Shown here piece after piece: positions 1 through 11,301 of a stretch of DNA of 64,000 bases. Positions within the stretch are counted from its first letter, which is position 1. Every line of letters starts with the position of its first letter. A model generated the notes under the pieces. The model was not told the DNA's origin and ran no database searches. It worked only from the letters and a program-made list of their open reading frames with translations. Made by a program: the position numbers and the translations under genes. This DNA is from Candidatus Thiodiazotropha endoloripes (GTDB lineage: Bacteria; Pseudomonadota; Gammaproteobacteria; Chromatiales; Chromatiaceae): positions 2,149,834 through 2,213,833 of the forward strand of contig NZ_LVJW01000003.1 of NCBI RefSeq assembly GCF_001708965.1. Reading direction: 5' to 3'.

Positions 1-25
1 GATCCATCCGGATATTTTCTGGGTA

Positions 26-44
26 CTGAAACCTGAGGTTTCAG
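26..44. repeat. 9-bp inverted repeat with 1-nt centre
   Basis: The arms CTGAAACCT and AGGTTTCAG are exact reverse complements separated by a single G. This is too tight for an RNA hairpin loop, so a protein-binding dyad is more likely than a terminator. Its target gene is not visible in the window. Confidence 0.45.
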
Positions 45-333
45 CCTGCGCTCTCCGGATCATGGATCTGAGTTTGCCATGCCCGACAGGCGGGGACCAG
101 TTGAGGCTATCAATAGGCGGATACAGGTCACTTATGAAGTGGATGCGGGATCTGTTCACCTGTCAGTGATCCTTCCACCCCTGCCCATCAGGCGGAAATA
201 AGATTAACTTTAACCCTTAATTGATTGTTTTTTATATTTTTATTCAAAATATTTACATCAAGATACAATGAAGTCCGGTAGAATCATTCAGCAGATAGCC
301 ATGATCGGCTGAGGTTAACCAGGGGCTATCCGG

Positions 334-368
334 CCTGGGCAGGCCGATTGATCATCAGCCTGCCCGGG
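334..368 (-). terminator. candidate terminator hairpin of htpG
   Basis: The arms CCTGGGCAGGC (334-344) and GCCTGCCCGGG (358-368) pair over 11 positions with one G-T pair and a 13-nt loop. The hairpin begins 15 nt past the htpG stop. No T-run follows on the minus strand, so it is not a canonical intrinsic terminator and may instead stabilise the 3' end. Confidence 0.45.
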
Positions 369-383
369 TCCAACTGGAAGGAA

Positions 384-2291
384 TTATTGTCCGGCCAGTT
401 TCAACATCAGGCTGTTAAGACGCCGCACAAATGCGGCAGGATCATCCAGTTGACCGCCTTCAGCCAGCTGTGCCTGATCAAACAGTACCTTACTCAAATC
501 ACCGAACCGCTCTTCATCTGCCTCGTTTTCAAGTTGCACCACAAGCGGGTGAGTCGCGTTAACCTCCATGATCGGCTTGGTCTGTGGTGCATCCTGTCCG
601 ACCGATTTAAGCACCCGGGCCAGATTGGCACTCATATCGTGCTCCTCAACAACCAGACAGGCCGGTGAATCGGTCAAGCGCTGACTGATCCTGATCTCTT
701 TGACGGACTCCTGCAGAACCTGCTGCATTCTATCGAGCAGCGCCTTGTGCTCTTCCGCCTGTTGCTCCTGACTCTCCTGCTCTTCCTTGTCCTCCAGCTC
801 GCCGAGATCGAGCTCACCCTTGGCAACAGATTGCAGGCTCTTGCCATCAAACTCGGTCAGACTGGTAACCAGCCACTCATCTACCCGGTCTGAGAGCAGT
901 AAGACTTCAATCCCCTTTTTCTTCAGGACTTCAAGATGCGGACTGAAACGGGCTGCTGCCGCTGAATCAGCGGTGATATAGTAGATTTTATCCTGTCCCT
1001 CACGCATTCTGGCGACGTAGTCGGCCAGCGAGACGGTCTGCTCATCCTGCTCGTTGTGGGTAGAGGCAAATCGCAACAGTGCAGAGATTTTCTCCTTGTT
1101 GGCAAAATCTTCTGCCGGCCCCTCTTTCAACACCTTGCCGAACTGATCCCAGAACTCCTGGTACTTTTCCTTGTCGTTCTCTGCAAGTTTCTCCAGAGCT
1201 CCAAGCACCCGCTTCACATTGGCCTGGCGGATGGTGTCGATTTTCCGGTTGTGCTGCAGGATCTCCCGGGAGACGTTGAGCGGCAGATCATCGGAGTCCA
1301 CCACCCCTTTGACGAAACGCATATAGCGAGGCATCAGTTTTTCAGCCTCATCCATGATGAAAACCCGTCGGACGAAGAGCTTCACACCATGTTTCTGATC
1401 TCTGTCCCACAGGTCGAACGGGGCACGAGCGGGAACAAACAGCAGGGCTGTATATTCATTGTTTCCTTCCACCCGGTTGTGGACATGGAGTAGCGGATCC
1501 TCAAAGTCATGGGAGACATGCTTGTAAAACTCGTTGTACTCCTCATCACTGATCTCACTACGGCTACGCATCCACAGGGCAGTGCCGGTATTTACCCGCT
1601 CATATTCAGCGGTTTCCGGTTTCTCCTCATCCTCTCCGTAGAACTCCTTTTCCATCTCCACCGGCATGGTGATGTGATCGGAAAATTTGGAGATGATGTT
1701 GCGTAGCCTGAAGCCTTCGAGAAACTCGTTTTCGTCTTCCCGCAGGTGAAGAATGACGTCTGTTCCACGGGATGGCTTGTCGATGTTTTCAATTGAATAG
1801 GAACCCTGACCCTCCGATACCCACTGAACGCCGTGCTCATGTCCAAGACCGGCTCTTCGGGTCTTCAGGGTCACTTTGTCAGCAACGATAAACGCCGAGT
1901 AGAAACCCACACCGAACTGTCCAATCAGCTCACTGTCTTTGGCCTGATCACCGGACATGGCTTCAAAAAACTTGCGCGTGCCGGAGCTGGCGATGGTACC
2001 AATGGTTTCGGTCACATCCTGGCGACTCATACCGATGCCATTATCGGAAATGGTCAAAGTACCGGCTTCCTTGTCATAAGTGACCCGAACCTTTAGCTCC
2101 GGGTCTTCCTCGAACAGCGCCTCATCGGTGAGCGCTTCAAATCTCAGCTTTTCCGCGGCATCCGAGGCATTCGAAATCAGCTCCCGCAGAAATATCTCTT
2201 TGTTACTGTAGAGGGAACGGATAACGAGATTCAGTACCTGGCTGACTTCTGCCTGAAAATCCAGGGTTTCTTTTTGGGCTTCAACGGTCAT
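384..2291 (-). CDS. htpG: molecular chaperone HtpG (Hsp90)
   Basis: Cytosolic ATP-dependent dimeric chaperone of the Hsp90 family. The 635-residue length is normal for bacterial HtpG. The GHKL ATP-binding pocket is intact: ELISNASDA at residues 37-45 carries the Mg-binding Asn and the catalytic Glu of the family, DNGIGM is at 83-88 and the lid-hinge motif GQFGVGF is at 124-130. The middle and C-terminal dimerisation regions are complete to the last residues. The gene stands alone. A heat-shock-type promoter (2404-2432) lies about 110 bp upstream and a GC-rich hairpin lies just downstream, so it is probably a monocistronic heat-shock gene. Confidence 0.97.
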   Translation of the reverse strand: MTVEAQKETLDFQAEVSQVLNLVIRSLYSNKEIFLRELISNASDAAEKLRFEALTDEALFEEDPELKVRVTYDKEAGTLTISDNGIGMSRQDVTETIGTIASSGTRKFFEAMSGDQAKDSELIGQFGVGFYSAFIVADKVTLKTRRAGLGHEHGVQWVSEGQGSYSIENIDKPSRGTDVILHLREDENEFLEGFRLRNIISKFSDHITMPVEMEKEFYGEDEEKPETAEYERVNTGTALWMRSRSEISDEEYNEFYKHVSHDFEDPLLHVHNRVEGNNEYTALLFVPARAPFDLWDRDQKHGVKLFVRRVFIMDEAEKLMPRYMRFVKGVVDSDDLPLNVSREILQHNRKIDTIRQANVKRVLGALEKLAENDKEKYQEFWDQFGKVLKEGPAEDFANKEKISALLRFASTHNEQDEQTVSLADYVARMREGQDKIYYITADSAAAARFSPHLEVLKKKGIEVLLLSDRVDEWLVTSLTEFDGKSLQSVAKGELDLGELEDKEEQESQEQQAEEHKALLDRMQQVLQESVKEIRISQRLTDSPACLVVEEHDMSANLARVLKSVGQDAPQTKPIMEVNATHPLVVQLENEADEERFGDLSKVLFDQAQLAEGGQLDDPAAFVRRLNSLMLKLAGQ

Positions 2292-2403
2292 ATTTGAGAA
2301 CGGCCTCTGTTATCAAGGTAGAAACAATAACTCCTGTAAAGCGAGCCGATTCGCAATGGGTATTACCACCCGGCACCGCTTCCAGGATTATAAATTGGTC
2401 AGA

Positions 2404-2432
2404 TAGTTGGGATCGTCGGCCTGTTTTTCAAG
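2404..2432 (-). promoter_or_regulatory. sigma-32-like heat-shock promoter of htpG
   Basis: On the minus strand CTTGAA (2427-2432) is followed after 15 nt by CCCAACTA (2404-2411). This resembles the sigma-32 consensus CTTGAA, 13-17 nt, CCCCATNT. It lies about 113 bp ahead of the htpG start codon, and htpG is a classical heat-shock gene. The small GGCC hairpin around the -35 element may also end the upstream gene. Confidence 0.6.
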
Positions 2433-2450
2433 GCCAAATGTTCAATAGAT

Positions 2451-3902
2451 TTAAAAACTAGCCATGAATCCGATATTTACACGATTCTCTTCATATGTGT
2501 TCAATTCAGTATCCCCATCCCGTTCAAGATGGCTGAAACCGATTGAGACCCTGGCATCCTGACCGAGCAGGTAGCCGAGACCTAAAGAGGCGGTCCACTC
2601 ATCATAGTTGCTCAGTTCCTGCTCATGATCCGACCAGAGTAAGCGTCCCACCCCGGTAATCTTGCGGCTGATCAGTCGACTGAATGAGATGGCAGCGGTG
2701 CTATCCTCGGTATCCTGAGTATCGACCACATAATCCCGTTTGATGTACCCACCACGCACTTCAAAGCGGGTACGTTGAGCGCTGAACAGATAGGAGGCAT
2801 CGACACGATCGACCTCGTAATACTCCGCACTCAGGGTGGAGACACCGGTAACCCGTACCGGTGGCGGATTGTCGAGCACGGCATCCCGCACCACATTGCC
2901 AAAGGCATCCTGGCGCTGGAACAGTGAGGTATGAGTCGCTTCATCACGGGCACTGATGTAATCCCGTTTATAGGTGGCACGCCAGACCGATCTGCTGGCC
3001 TCATGCTCAAAATCCACGTAGTAATCATCGCCAAATGCCCGTTCACCGCCGCCAATCGCGAAACGGGTACGGCTGGTTGGCGTAAATACAAGGCCTACCG
3101 ACCAGATTTCCCCATCCACATCTTCACCGATGACCAGGTCGTAATCTTCATAACCTGCGGCAAAGGCCACCGCCCAGCGACGGGTGATCTGTTGTAGAAA
3201 TTCCCCACGGAAGATCGAGATCTTATTGTCCTCGGCCGTACCGGAAAAATCCTCCCTGGTATGGCTGGCAGAGAGCTCCCAGGCCTGGGCCGTCGAGTAG
3301 CTTCCGCTACCGAGGATCAGATTGTACTTCTGTGATGTACTGTCAACCTCGGTATCCTCCTCATAGTCGACCTTGTCAGTCGAGTAACGCGCTTCCAGGA
3401 CACTGGTATTGCCGAACCGGGTCGTATAATAGGGACTTGCCCCCATGGTGTAGTAGTCCAGATTCTCAGTTGGACCAGTGAGGCCGTCCGGGCTGTTGCG
3501 ACTGGAAGAGATCCGGGTCTGGTCGGCCGTTGCCCAGAGGTCCAGATAGAGATGGTTCTCCATCAGCTCCGCATCAGCGTTGGCGCGCAGCATATGCACC
3601 GTGTCGTTATCCCTGGTCTCTTCTTTGTAGTAGCGGTATTCAGGGGAGTAGTTGAAATCCAGATTGGTCCTGGCGCCTTCCCGCAGAATGGATATTCCGG
3701 GCTTTACCCGGGTGACATACTCCGTCTGCTTGTCATCATTGGCCAGCAGTGCATTGTCCGTGTAGATCTCGTCCAGCGTGATCGATGGGGAGACAATCCA
3801 CTCCCCCGATTGAGCTGCCGGAGACAGTGAGAGGATACTGAACATGCCCAGCATGCGTATCGCCAGTTTACGGTCGTGCCTGTGATTTTTTACGCAAGAC
3901 AT
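2451..3902 (-). CDS. outer-membrane beta-barrel protein (TIGR03016/EpsL-like)
   Basis: Predicted outer-membrane beta-barrel of 483 residues. An N-terminal basic region and hydrophobic stretch (MLGMFSILSLSPAAQSG) form a signal peptide. The rest is alternating amphipathic strands with many Tyr, Arg and Asp, and the chain ends in Phe (NIGFMASF), as expected for Bam-assembled barrels. The opening pattern (PSITLDEIYTDNALL, then VKPGISI) resembles the barrel proteins associated with PEP-CTERM/exopolysaccharide systems, but no exosortase or polysaccharide genes are nearby, so the role stays open. I chose the ATG at 3902 because GGGGTGG precedes it; a GTG three codons upstream is possible. Family assignment is from memory of the pattern only. 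Confidence 0.75.
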   Translation of the reverse strand: MSCVKNHRHDRKLAIRMLGMFSILSLSPAAQSGEWIVSPSITLDEIYTDNALLANDDKQTEYVTRVKPGISILREGARTNLDFNYSPEYRYYKEETRDNDTVHMLRANADAELMENHLYLDLWATADQTRISSSRNSPDGLTGPTENLDYYTMGASPYYTTRFGNTSVLEARYSTDKVDYEEDTEVDSTSQKYNLILGSGSYSTAQAWELSASHTREDFSGTAEDNKISIFRGEFLQQITRRWAVAFAAGYEDYDLVIGEDVDGEIWSVGLVFTPTSRTRFAIGGGERAFGDDYYVDFEHEASRSVWRATYKRDYISARDEATHTSLFQRQDAFGNVVRDAVLDNPPPVRVTGVSTLSAEYYEVDRVDASYLFSAQRTRFEVRGGYIKRDYVVDTQDTEDSTAAISFSRLISRKITGVGRLLWSDHEQELSNYDEWTASLGLGYLLGQDARVSIGFSHLERDGDTELNTYEENRVNIGFMASF

Positions 3903-5930
<2,028 letters not shown>

Positions 5931-6062
5931 ATTTCTGGACAATTCCGATAACGATCACTATAAGTTTGCCTGAGAAAAAAAATATTACAGCTTGTAGCTG
6001 AATCCATGGGTTCAGGTTTGAATTTTGATAGCGATATTTAACGACACTTTAGAGGGCATACC

Positions 6063-6362
6063 GTGAACAAGAAGCAGGAAAAAGAGAACGAGAAAAAGGT
6101 TTCAAAAAAGAAAACCGTGAAGAAAAAGGCTGCCAAACCCAAAGTTGCCAAAAAGAAGACAGCCAAGAAAAAAGTCACTAAAAAACGGGTCGCGAAAAAA
6201 AGCACTCCGAGCAAAGGATTAATCAGTCCACGGGAACGTTACGAGATGATCGCCACGATGGCCTATTATCGGGCTGAGTCGCGGAACTTCGAACCCGGTT
6301 ATGACGTGCAGGACTGGCTCGATTGTGAAGCAATAATCGACGACATGCTCAGCAAAAGCTGA
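6063..6362 (+). CDS. lysine-rich DUF2934 protein
   Basis: A 99-residue protein in two parts. Residues 1-58 are almost only Lys, Ala, Val, Thr and Glu in KKxxKKK-like repeats, resembling histone H1-like tails and the AlgP family. Residues 59-99 form a small DUF2934-type module (SPRERYEMIATMAYYRAESR, then DWLDCEAIIDDML) seen in stress- and nucleoid-associated small proteins. The start is GTG at 6063 behind AGAGGG. The basic tail suggests nucleic-acid binding, which is inference. No operon partner exists: pgm is upstream with a gap and the next gene is convergent. Confidence 0.8.
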   Translation: MNKKQEKENEKKVSKKKTVKKKAAKPKVAKKKTAKKKVTKKRVAKKSTPSKGLISPRERYEMIATMAYYRAESRNFEPGYDVQDWLDCEAIIDDMLSKS

Positions 6363-6384
6363 TTCCAATCAACCCGGCTGTAAT

Positions 6385-6418
6385 CGAGTCCTGCTCTTGT
6401 AACAGAGAGCAGGGCTCG
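6385..6418. terminator. hairpin between convergent genes
   Basis: CGAGTCCTGCTCT (6385-6397) pairs with AGAGCAGGGCTCG (6406-6418) over 13 positions with one G-T pair and an 8-nt loop. It sits between the ends of the DUF2934 gene and the convergent EamA gene and could end either transcript. T-runs are weak. Confidence 0.55.
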
Positions 6419-6475
6419 CTTATGCCTGATCGATCTGAACTGCTGCTGCAGAGCCGGCTCGAGATAAATTCAGGA

Positions 6476-7387
6476 TTACCGTAATTTACGAGCTGACAGT
6501 GTGGCCAGCAAACGCTGGTGAAGCCAGATCATCAGACCGGCTCCGACGATCAGTATCGAGCCGAGATAGAATGGCCAACCCAACAGATCATCAAAAAAGA
6601 GCACGCTGATCAGAGCTGCAGCTACGATCTGTGCATTCAGATAGGGGGAGAGCAGCGATGCGGAAGCCATATGGAACGCCTTCACCAGCAGGAAGTGTCC
6701 ACTTGCACCCAATCCACCGGTAACCACCAGGAAGACCCACTGGATTGGTGAAGGTTGCTGCCACCAGATTGGCAGTAACAGAGTCAGAATCACCGCACCG
6801 GCAAAGGTGGTGTGAAACAGAGTTGTCTGCTCACTGTCATGTCCCTTCAGGGCTCTGGTCAATACAAAATAGAAGGCCAGACAGACGGCTGCCAGACAGG
6901 CAAGCAACAAGGCCGGATCGGGATCACGGAACCCGGGCCTGACGATGAACAGCACACCGATAAAACCGATCCCTACCGCAGACCATTCAGTGGCACCAAC
7001 CTTCTCCTTGAGAAACCAGCCGGCCAACAGGGTAACCAGAACCGGAGCAAAAAAGACGATCGAGGTGGCATCCGCCAGGGATATTGTCTGAATGGCGCTA
7101 TACAGACTCAGCGTTACCCCCATCAGACAGATCGCCCTGACCAGCTGTATCCCTGGTCTTTTAGCCCGGACAAAAGCCAATCCACTGCGGGAGGAGAACA
7201 GGATAGCGACAATCACCGTATGAAAAAAATAGCGTGCCCAGACCACCTCAGGCATTGGCAGATCGCGCATCAGCCACTTGCCCAGGCCATCCATGATGGC
7301 CAACAGGAAACAGGCGAGTATCGTACTGATGATTCCCCAGAATAGATGTTGCACCTTCTCTTCGGGTGGTGGAACAGTTTGGGACAT
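6476..7387 (-). CDS. EamA/DMT family inner-membrane transporter
   Basis: A 303-residue membrane protein of the drug/metabolite transporter superfamily with about ten hydrophobic helices arranged as two EamA repeats. The first begins near IISTILACFLLAIMDGLGKWL and the second near LLACLAAVCLAFYFVLTRAL. The WARYFFHT segment after helix 2 and the SLADATSIVFFAPVLVTLLAGW segment near the end of repeat 1 are typical of the S-adenosylmethionine/RhaT-like EamA branch. The substrate cannot be read from the sequence. It is a single-gene unit, convergent with the DUF2934 gene. Confidence 0.9.
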   Translation of the reverse strand: MSQTVPPPEEKVQHLFWGIISTILACFLLAIMDGLGKWLMRDLPMPEVVWARYFFHTVIVAILFSSRSGLAFVRAKRPGIQLVRAICLMGVTLSLYSAIQTISLADATSIVFFAPVLVTLLAGWFLKEKVGATEWSAVGIGFIGVLFIVRPGFRDPDPALLLACLAAVCLAFYFVLTRALKGHDSEQTTLFHTTFAGAVILTLLLPIWWQQPSPIQWVFLVVTGGLGASGHFLLVKAFHMASASLLSPYLNAQIVAAALISVLFFDDLLGWPFYLGSILIVGAGLMIWLHQRLLATLSARKLR

Positions 7388-7786
7388 GAGGGGAGCCTGG
7401 GAATCGCCGTATCTGGATCAGACGGGATTGTATCCCGCTTTAGCGCACCCTGTCTTCAGCAATGCAGATTGACAGGCTCTTCAAACCTAACCTGGAAGTA
7501 CGCCATATGATTACAGAATAGTAGGAGGAAGCACGCCAATAGACGCGAATGAACGCAAATCGACCTTTTCCAACAAATACTTCGGATGATTTAACAAAGA
7601 AAGATCATACAGAGTGAAATTGAAACCAATCCCAAACTGTCGTTATGTAGTCAATCCAACCCTGCTTTGCTCCAGGCTTGCGGAGTACCAATCGGAATCA
7701 ATTTACGGTCAATCGCGTCCGTTTGTGGAGCTAATAAACAGGGTGGAAGCAAAGCCACCACCCTGCTCTTTCAGCAGCAGCTCGGA
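7388..7786. other. intergenic region between EamA gene and copper receptor
   Basis: About 400 bp with no convincing gene. It contains a 6-bp stem (CGGGAT/ATCCCG, 7423-7437) near the EamA start and the receptor's terminator-like hairpin at 7739-7765. The reading frame running through 7614-7841 has no coding character and overlaps the receptor's end. Confidence 0.45.
7739..7765 (-). terminator. terminator hairpin after copper receptor
   Basis: CAGGGTGG and CCACCCTG are perfect 8-bp arms around an 11-nt loop, 21 bp past the receptor stop codon. A short T-containing tail (TGTTTATTA on the minus strand) follows. Confidence 0.6.
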
Positions 7787-9874
7787 TCAGAACCGGACCC
7801 CGGCTTTCACCCAAACCTCACGCCCCGGCTCATTGACCTGAATCGCTTCCGGATTGAATGGATCCGCGTTGGCACGGTTGACATGGTAGGCGTAGCTCTT
7901 GTCGAGCAGATTATCGATACCAAAACTCACTTCGGCCGCTTCGGCAATCTCATAACTGCCATACAGGTCGATCACACCCCATCCCGGAGTCTCCTGAACA
8001 TCCTGGCCACTGCCATTCTCGAGATCCGCTCGGGTCTGTTCTGCATTCATGCGGAGATTGCCGCCGAACTCCAGGGCGCCCATTGTATATTCCATACCGA
8101 TGGTGGCTTCCAGTGGTGCGATCTGCGCGATGTTGCGATCATCGGTGGTGTTTTCCGCCCGAACATAGGCCAGACTGGCGGTGGTGCTCAGGGATTCCAT
8201 GATCTGGTATCCACCCTCCCACTCAATACCATAGAACTCAGCATCCACATTGCGATAGATGTTGGCCGTGCCATTGGCCACCAGAATACCATCCTGACCA
8301 CGTGCCTTGTCACGCAGGATATAGTCGCTTACATCATTGTAGAAGACCGAAACATCGGTATCCCAGGCGCTACCCTGCCAGCGCAGACCAGCCTCCAGCT
8401 GATGATGTTTTTCAGGTTCGAGTTCCGGGTTACCCACCCAGCTCATATCCATCATGGTCATCATATTGCGTGAAAAGCTTGCCAGATAACGTTCCGTCGA
8501 ATCTGCAGTACGGACACTGCGGCTGAAGCCGGTGTAGAAGGTACCGTCACCGACTTCCCGCTCATACTGGACAAAACCACCAACATTGTTCTCCGTGGTC
8601 TCGTCGGAAGTGTCGGCGTAGTAGGCCGCATAGAGGTTGTTTGGCGTTGGGCTTGGACCCAGATCGGGTTTCTCATCACCCCGTGAGATGGAGGCATCGA
8701 CCCGATCGTATCGCAGTCCGGCCTTGACCCGGTCCAGAGTGCCAATCGGTTGGGATAGTTCCATGAAGATACCGGTCTGCTCCAACTCGGCGCCGGGCCA
8801 CATGATGGACTGCAGGGAGGTCGGCTCCATATTGGCCATGCCGGAGAAACGATCCGCATCGCGCTCATTGTTTTGAATATCGAAACCGACTGTCAGAGTG
8901 GTCTCACCCAGCATCAGGTCCGCCAACAATCTTCCGCCTCTGGTATCGGAGGTTGTCGGCACACTCATACGCATCGGAGCGGTCAACTCCCGCAGTGAGT
9001 AGTTGTCCATGAGATGATCGACTTCACTTGAGTAGATCTCAGCCTTGATCGCCGAAAACGGCCCAACTTGGTCGTTCTGCTCATACTTGAGTCTGATGTT
9101 GTCCGCATCGCTCATTGGCGAGTCCATACCGGCACCGGCATACAGCGCATCATCTTCGCGGGTCGCTTCCAGGTTCAACTGCAGCAGCTTGTGGGTGTCC
9201 GGGGTATAACCCAGAATCAGGTTGCCGGACTGCTTGGTGAATGCGGAGCGTACCTCATTCCCATCACCATCTTCGTAGTTGTCCGCATCCTTATAGCCAA
9301 TGATGCCGCGGGCAAATCCCAGCTCCGTACCGGCCGCCACATCAACCGAGGCCTCTTTGGTTTGAGAATTACTCTTATAGCCGACTTCGGCACTGCCCAG
9401 ATAGGGTTTGCCCTGCTCAAATTTCGGCGCATTACGCTCGAACAGCACGGTGCCGCCACTGCCGCCACCACCATAGATAACTGTCTGCGATCCCTTGATC
9501 ACGGTGACACTGTCGTAGCTCTCCATGGCGGAATAGGCGGTTGGAGGATCCATTCGGTTTGGGCAGCCGCCATGGATGTAAGCGCCATCCATCAATATAT
9601 TCAGACGGTTCTGACTCTGACCGCGAATGATCGGATCGATACCCTGGCCACCCATACGAATACCGGAAACGCCGTTGATGTCCCTGAGAAAATCCGCTGC
9701 ATCACCAGGAATACCACTTGAAGCCCCATCCATTGGTGCTGTTGTTACTGCTGGACTGGTTCCACCTTCTGCCTCAACCACCACATCCTGCAGATCTTCC
9801 GTATGTTCATCTGCCACAACTGCCTGAGTGGTTAGTATGGAACTGATTGCCAATGATAGGGCCGTAAAACGCAT
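7787..9874 (-). CDS. TonB-dependent copper receptor (OprC/NosA type)
   Basis: Outer-membrane 22-strand receptor of 695 residues with a signal peptide (cleavage near AVVADE), a TonB-box-like DVVVEAEG, a plug domain (about 45-165) and a barrel ending in Phe (VKAGVRF). The plug carries HGGCPNRMDPPTAY (101-114), the hallmark of copper receptors. C104 and M108 give CxxxM and H287-L-M289 gives HxM, the metal-ligand motifs described for Pseudomonas OprC. A Met-rich stretch (SRNMMTMMDMSW) adds possible copper ligands. It lies about 200 bp downstream of, and on the same strand as, the TonB2-type cluster that probably energises it. Copper specificity is inferred from motifs. Confidence 0.9.
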   Translation of the reverse strand: MRFTALSLAISSILTTQAVVADEHTEDLQDVVVEAEGGTSPAVTTAPMDGASSGIPGDAADFLRDINGVSGIRMGGQGIDPIIRGQSQNRLNILMDGAYIHGGCPNRMDPPTAYSAMESYDSVTVIKGSQTVIYGGGGSGGTVLFERNAPKFEQGKPYLGSAEVGYKSNSQTKEASVDVAAGTELGFARGIIGYKDADNYEDGDGNEVRSAFTKQSGNLILGYTPDTHKLLQLNLEATREDDALYAGAGMDSPMSDADNIRLKYEQNDQVGPFSAIKAEIYSSEVDHLMDNYSLRELTAPMRMSVPTTSDTRGGRLLADLMLGETTLTVGFDIQNNERDADRFSGMANMEPTSLQSIMWPGAELEQTGIFMELSQPIGTLDRVKAGLRYDRVDASISRGDEKPDLGPSPTPNNLYAAYYADTSDETTENNVGGFVQYEREVGDGTFYTGFSRSVRTADSTERYLASFSRNMMTMMDMSWVGNPELEPEKHHQLEAGLRWQGSAWDTDVSVFYNDVSDYILRDKARGQDGILVANGTANIYRNVDAEFYGIEWEGGYQIMESLSTTASLAYVRAENTTDDRNIAQIAPLEATIGMEYTMGALEFGGNLRMNAEQTRADLENGSGQDVQETPGWGVIDLYGSYEIAEAAEVSFGIDNLLDKSYAYHVNRANADPFNPEAIQVNEPGREVWVKAGVRF

Positions 9875-9999
9875 CTAATCACCTCGATTATTTAATTCTT
9901 GGAAACGGTGTTAAATAGCAGTTTTTGAGCCAAAATCTTAAGCTACTGATATCTAATGAGTAGATCCATTTTTCAGTGACATAGCAGCATCAGCAATAG

Positions 10000-10030
10000 G
10001 GCATATCACACAATTGGTGCGGCATATCAC
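10000..10030. promoter_or_regulatory. paired 10-bp direct repeats upstream of copper receptor
   Basis: GGCATATCAC occurs at 10000-10009 and again at 10021-10030, start-to-start distance 21 bp, or two helical turns. They lie 126-156 bp upstream of the receptor start in the only gap between it and the TonB cluster. This arrangement fits tandem binding of one regulator, but the regulator is unknown. Confidence 0.4.
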
Positions 10031-10071
10031 TCACCTGGAAGCTGGCTGACCGGGGGATATCGAGTGGACCA

Positions 10072-11301
10072 CTAGGGTGTGGCGAGATAGTCGATCCAGC
10101 GCTGAGCAAGCTCACTCTGTTGGGGTTTGTCAGCCAGTTTCAACGCTGATTTGAATGCAGAGTGCGCGGCGGTGGAGTCGGCCAGCCGATAGTGGGTGCT
10201 ACCCAATAACAACCAGTCTTCAAAAGTCGGTTTGCGGGTCAGTTTGATGCCCAGTTCCAGTTGTTGCTGAGCCTCCTGCCACTGCTCCTGTTCCATCAAC
10301 AAACGCCCCATTCTGAGTTGTGGCTTGCCCGACTTATCGATCTCCGACAACTGCTTCAGTACCTTGATCCCCTGCTCCGGCTCTCTTGCCAACAACCAGG
10401 CGTCAACCAGCAGAGTCAGGGATTCTTTACGCCGCCTGATATCGCCTCGTTGAATGCCACCGCTGAGAAGTTCCGCCGCATCCAGAGGATTGTTGAGTTG
10501 CAGATAGAGTTTGGCCAGTCGAATCAGACCGCTCTCATCAACCAGTTTTCTGGAAGCCGCCAGTGACAGCACGGCTACCGCTTGCTGCTCTCGGCCGAGT
10601 TGCAGCAGAACATCTGACAGCTGCTGCCAATATTGGGCTTTGGCCGGGTATTTATTCACCAGAATCCGCAACACGGGTACGCTCGGCTTGTATTGTCTGG
10701 TCTCAAAATAGAGCCCCACCAACATCTGATACCAGGACTCCTGTGGTGAGTCGGACTGCTTGATCGCCAGTTTCAGGGCAGAGATCGCCTGGCTGTACTT
10801 TTTCAGCGCATAGTAAAAACTGGCCAGTAACACCCGTGCCTGGGGAGTGGGCTTTTCGCTCTGTTCAAACCAGCTCTGCAGCTGTGCAAGCCCGGCTTTA
10901 TAGCGCTCTTCCTGATACATCAGCTGGGCCAGGGTGTAGCGTAAATTCAGGCTTACCCCGGTCGGCAATGCCCCGGATTCCACCGCAAACAGAAAATGAT
11001 CGATGGCCGACGGGTAGTCCTTCAGGCCGATACTCAGATACCCATAAGCCTGACGGGTCAGCGCCGTCTCATCCGGATTCTGTTTGACCCGCTCCAGTAG
11101 AGCGTCCAGTTCAATACGGGCACGCTGATACTTTTCATTGCGTATCAGTGCATCGATCATGAACAGATAGTCGTAGGTGTAGCGCTTCGCATCAGCCGCA
11201 TCCTTGGGCAGCGCTTCTGTGGCATGCAGTGGCGTGTACAACAGCAGGCTCAGGCCAACCCCGAGACACCAATACACCATGACTTGCTTTACAGATCTCA
11301 T
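10072..11301 (-). CDS. tetratricopeptide-repeat protein of TonB2 cluster
   Basis: A 409-residue exported protein with an N-terminal signal/anchor (VMVYWCLGVGLSLLLYTPLHATEA) and about eight to ten TPR-like helical hairpins through the rest (for example QAYGYLSIGLKDYPSAIDHFLFAVESG and LLASFYYALKKYSQAISALKLAIKQ). A TPR protein at the end of a TonB2 operon is the arrangement known from Vibrio-type TonB2 systems, where it is thought to act in the periplasm with TonB. Its start overlaps the tonB stop as ATGA, so translation is probably coupled. Confidence 0.88.
   Translation of the reverse strand: MRSVKQVMVYWCLGVGLSLLLYTPLHATEALPKDAADAKRYTYDYLFMIDALIRNEKYQRARIELDALLERVKQNPDETALTRQAYGYLSIGLKDYPSAIDHFLFAVESGALPTGVSLNLRYTLAQLMYQEERYKAGLAQLQSWFEQSEKPTPQARVLLASFYYALKKYSQAISALKLAIKQSDSPQESWYQMLVGLYFETRQYKPSVPVLRILVNKYPAKAQYWQQLSDVLLQLGREQQAVAVLSLAASRKLVDESGLIRLAKLYLQLNNPLDAAELLSGGIQRGDIRRRKESLTLLVDAWLLAREPEQGIKVLKQLSEIDKSGKPQLRMGRLLMEQEQWQEAQQQLELGIKLTRKPTFEDWLLLGSTHYRLADSTAAHSAFKSALKLADKPQQSELAQRWIDYLATP

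Larger units (their letters stand above)
1..383. other. non-coding left edge, downstream of htpG
   Basis: No reading frame here looks like a gene. The stretch holds a near-perfect hairpin at 26-44, an AT-rich run at about 195-260 and a second hairpin at 334-368 just past the htpG stop codon. The beginning (gatccat) and about position 68 (atggatc) also form a loose inverted repeat. A promoter for a gene outside the window could lie in the AT-rich run, but no clear -35/-10 pair was seen. Confidence 0.5.

Noticed and set aside
7667-8473. 268-codon open frame on the plus strand
   Set aside because: Antisense to the copper receptor, which has complete family features. The frame is a by-product of GC-rich codon use.
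10062-10074. CTAG at the stop of the TPR gene as a third CTAG-bounded element
   Set aside because: No matching inverted end or shared internal motif was found; only a short AGTGG/CCACT dyad is present.
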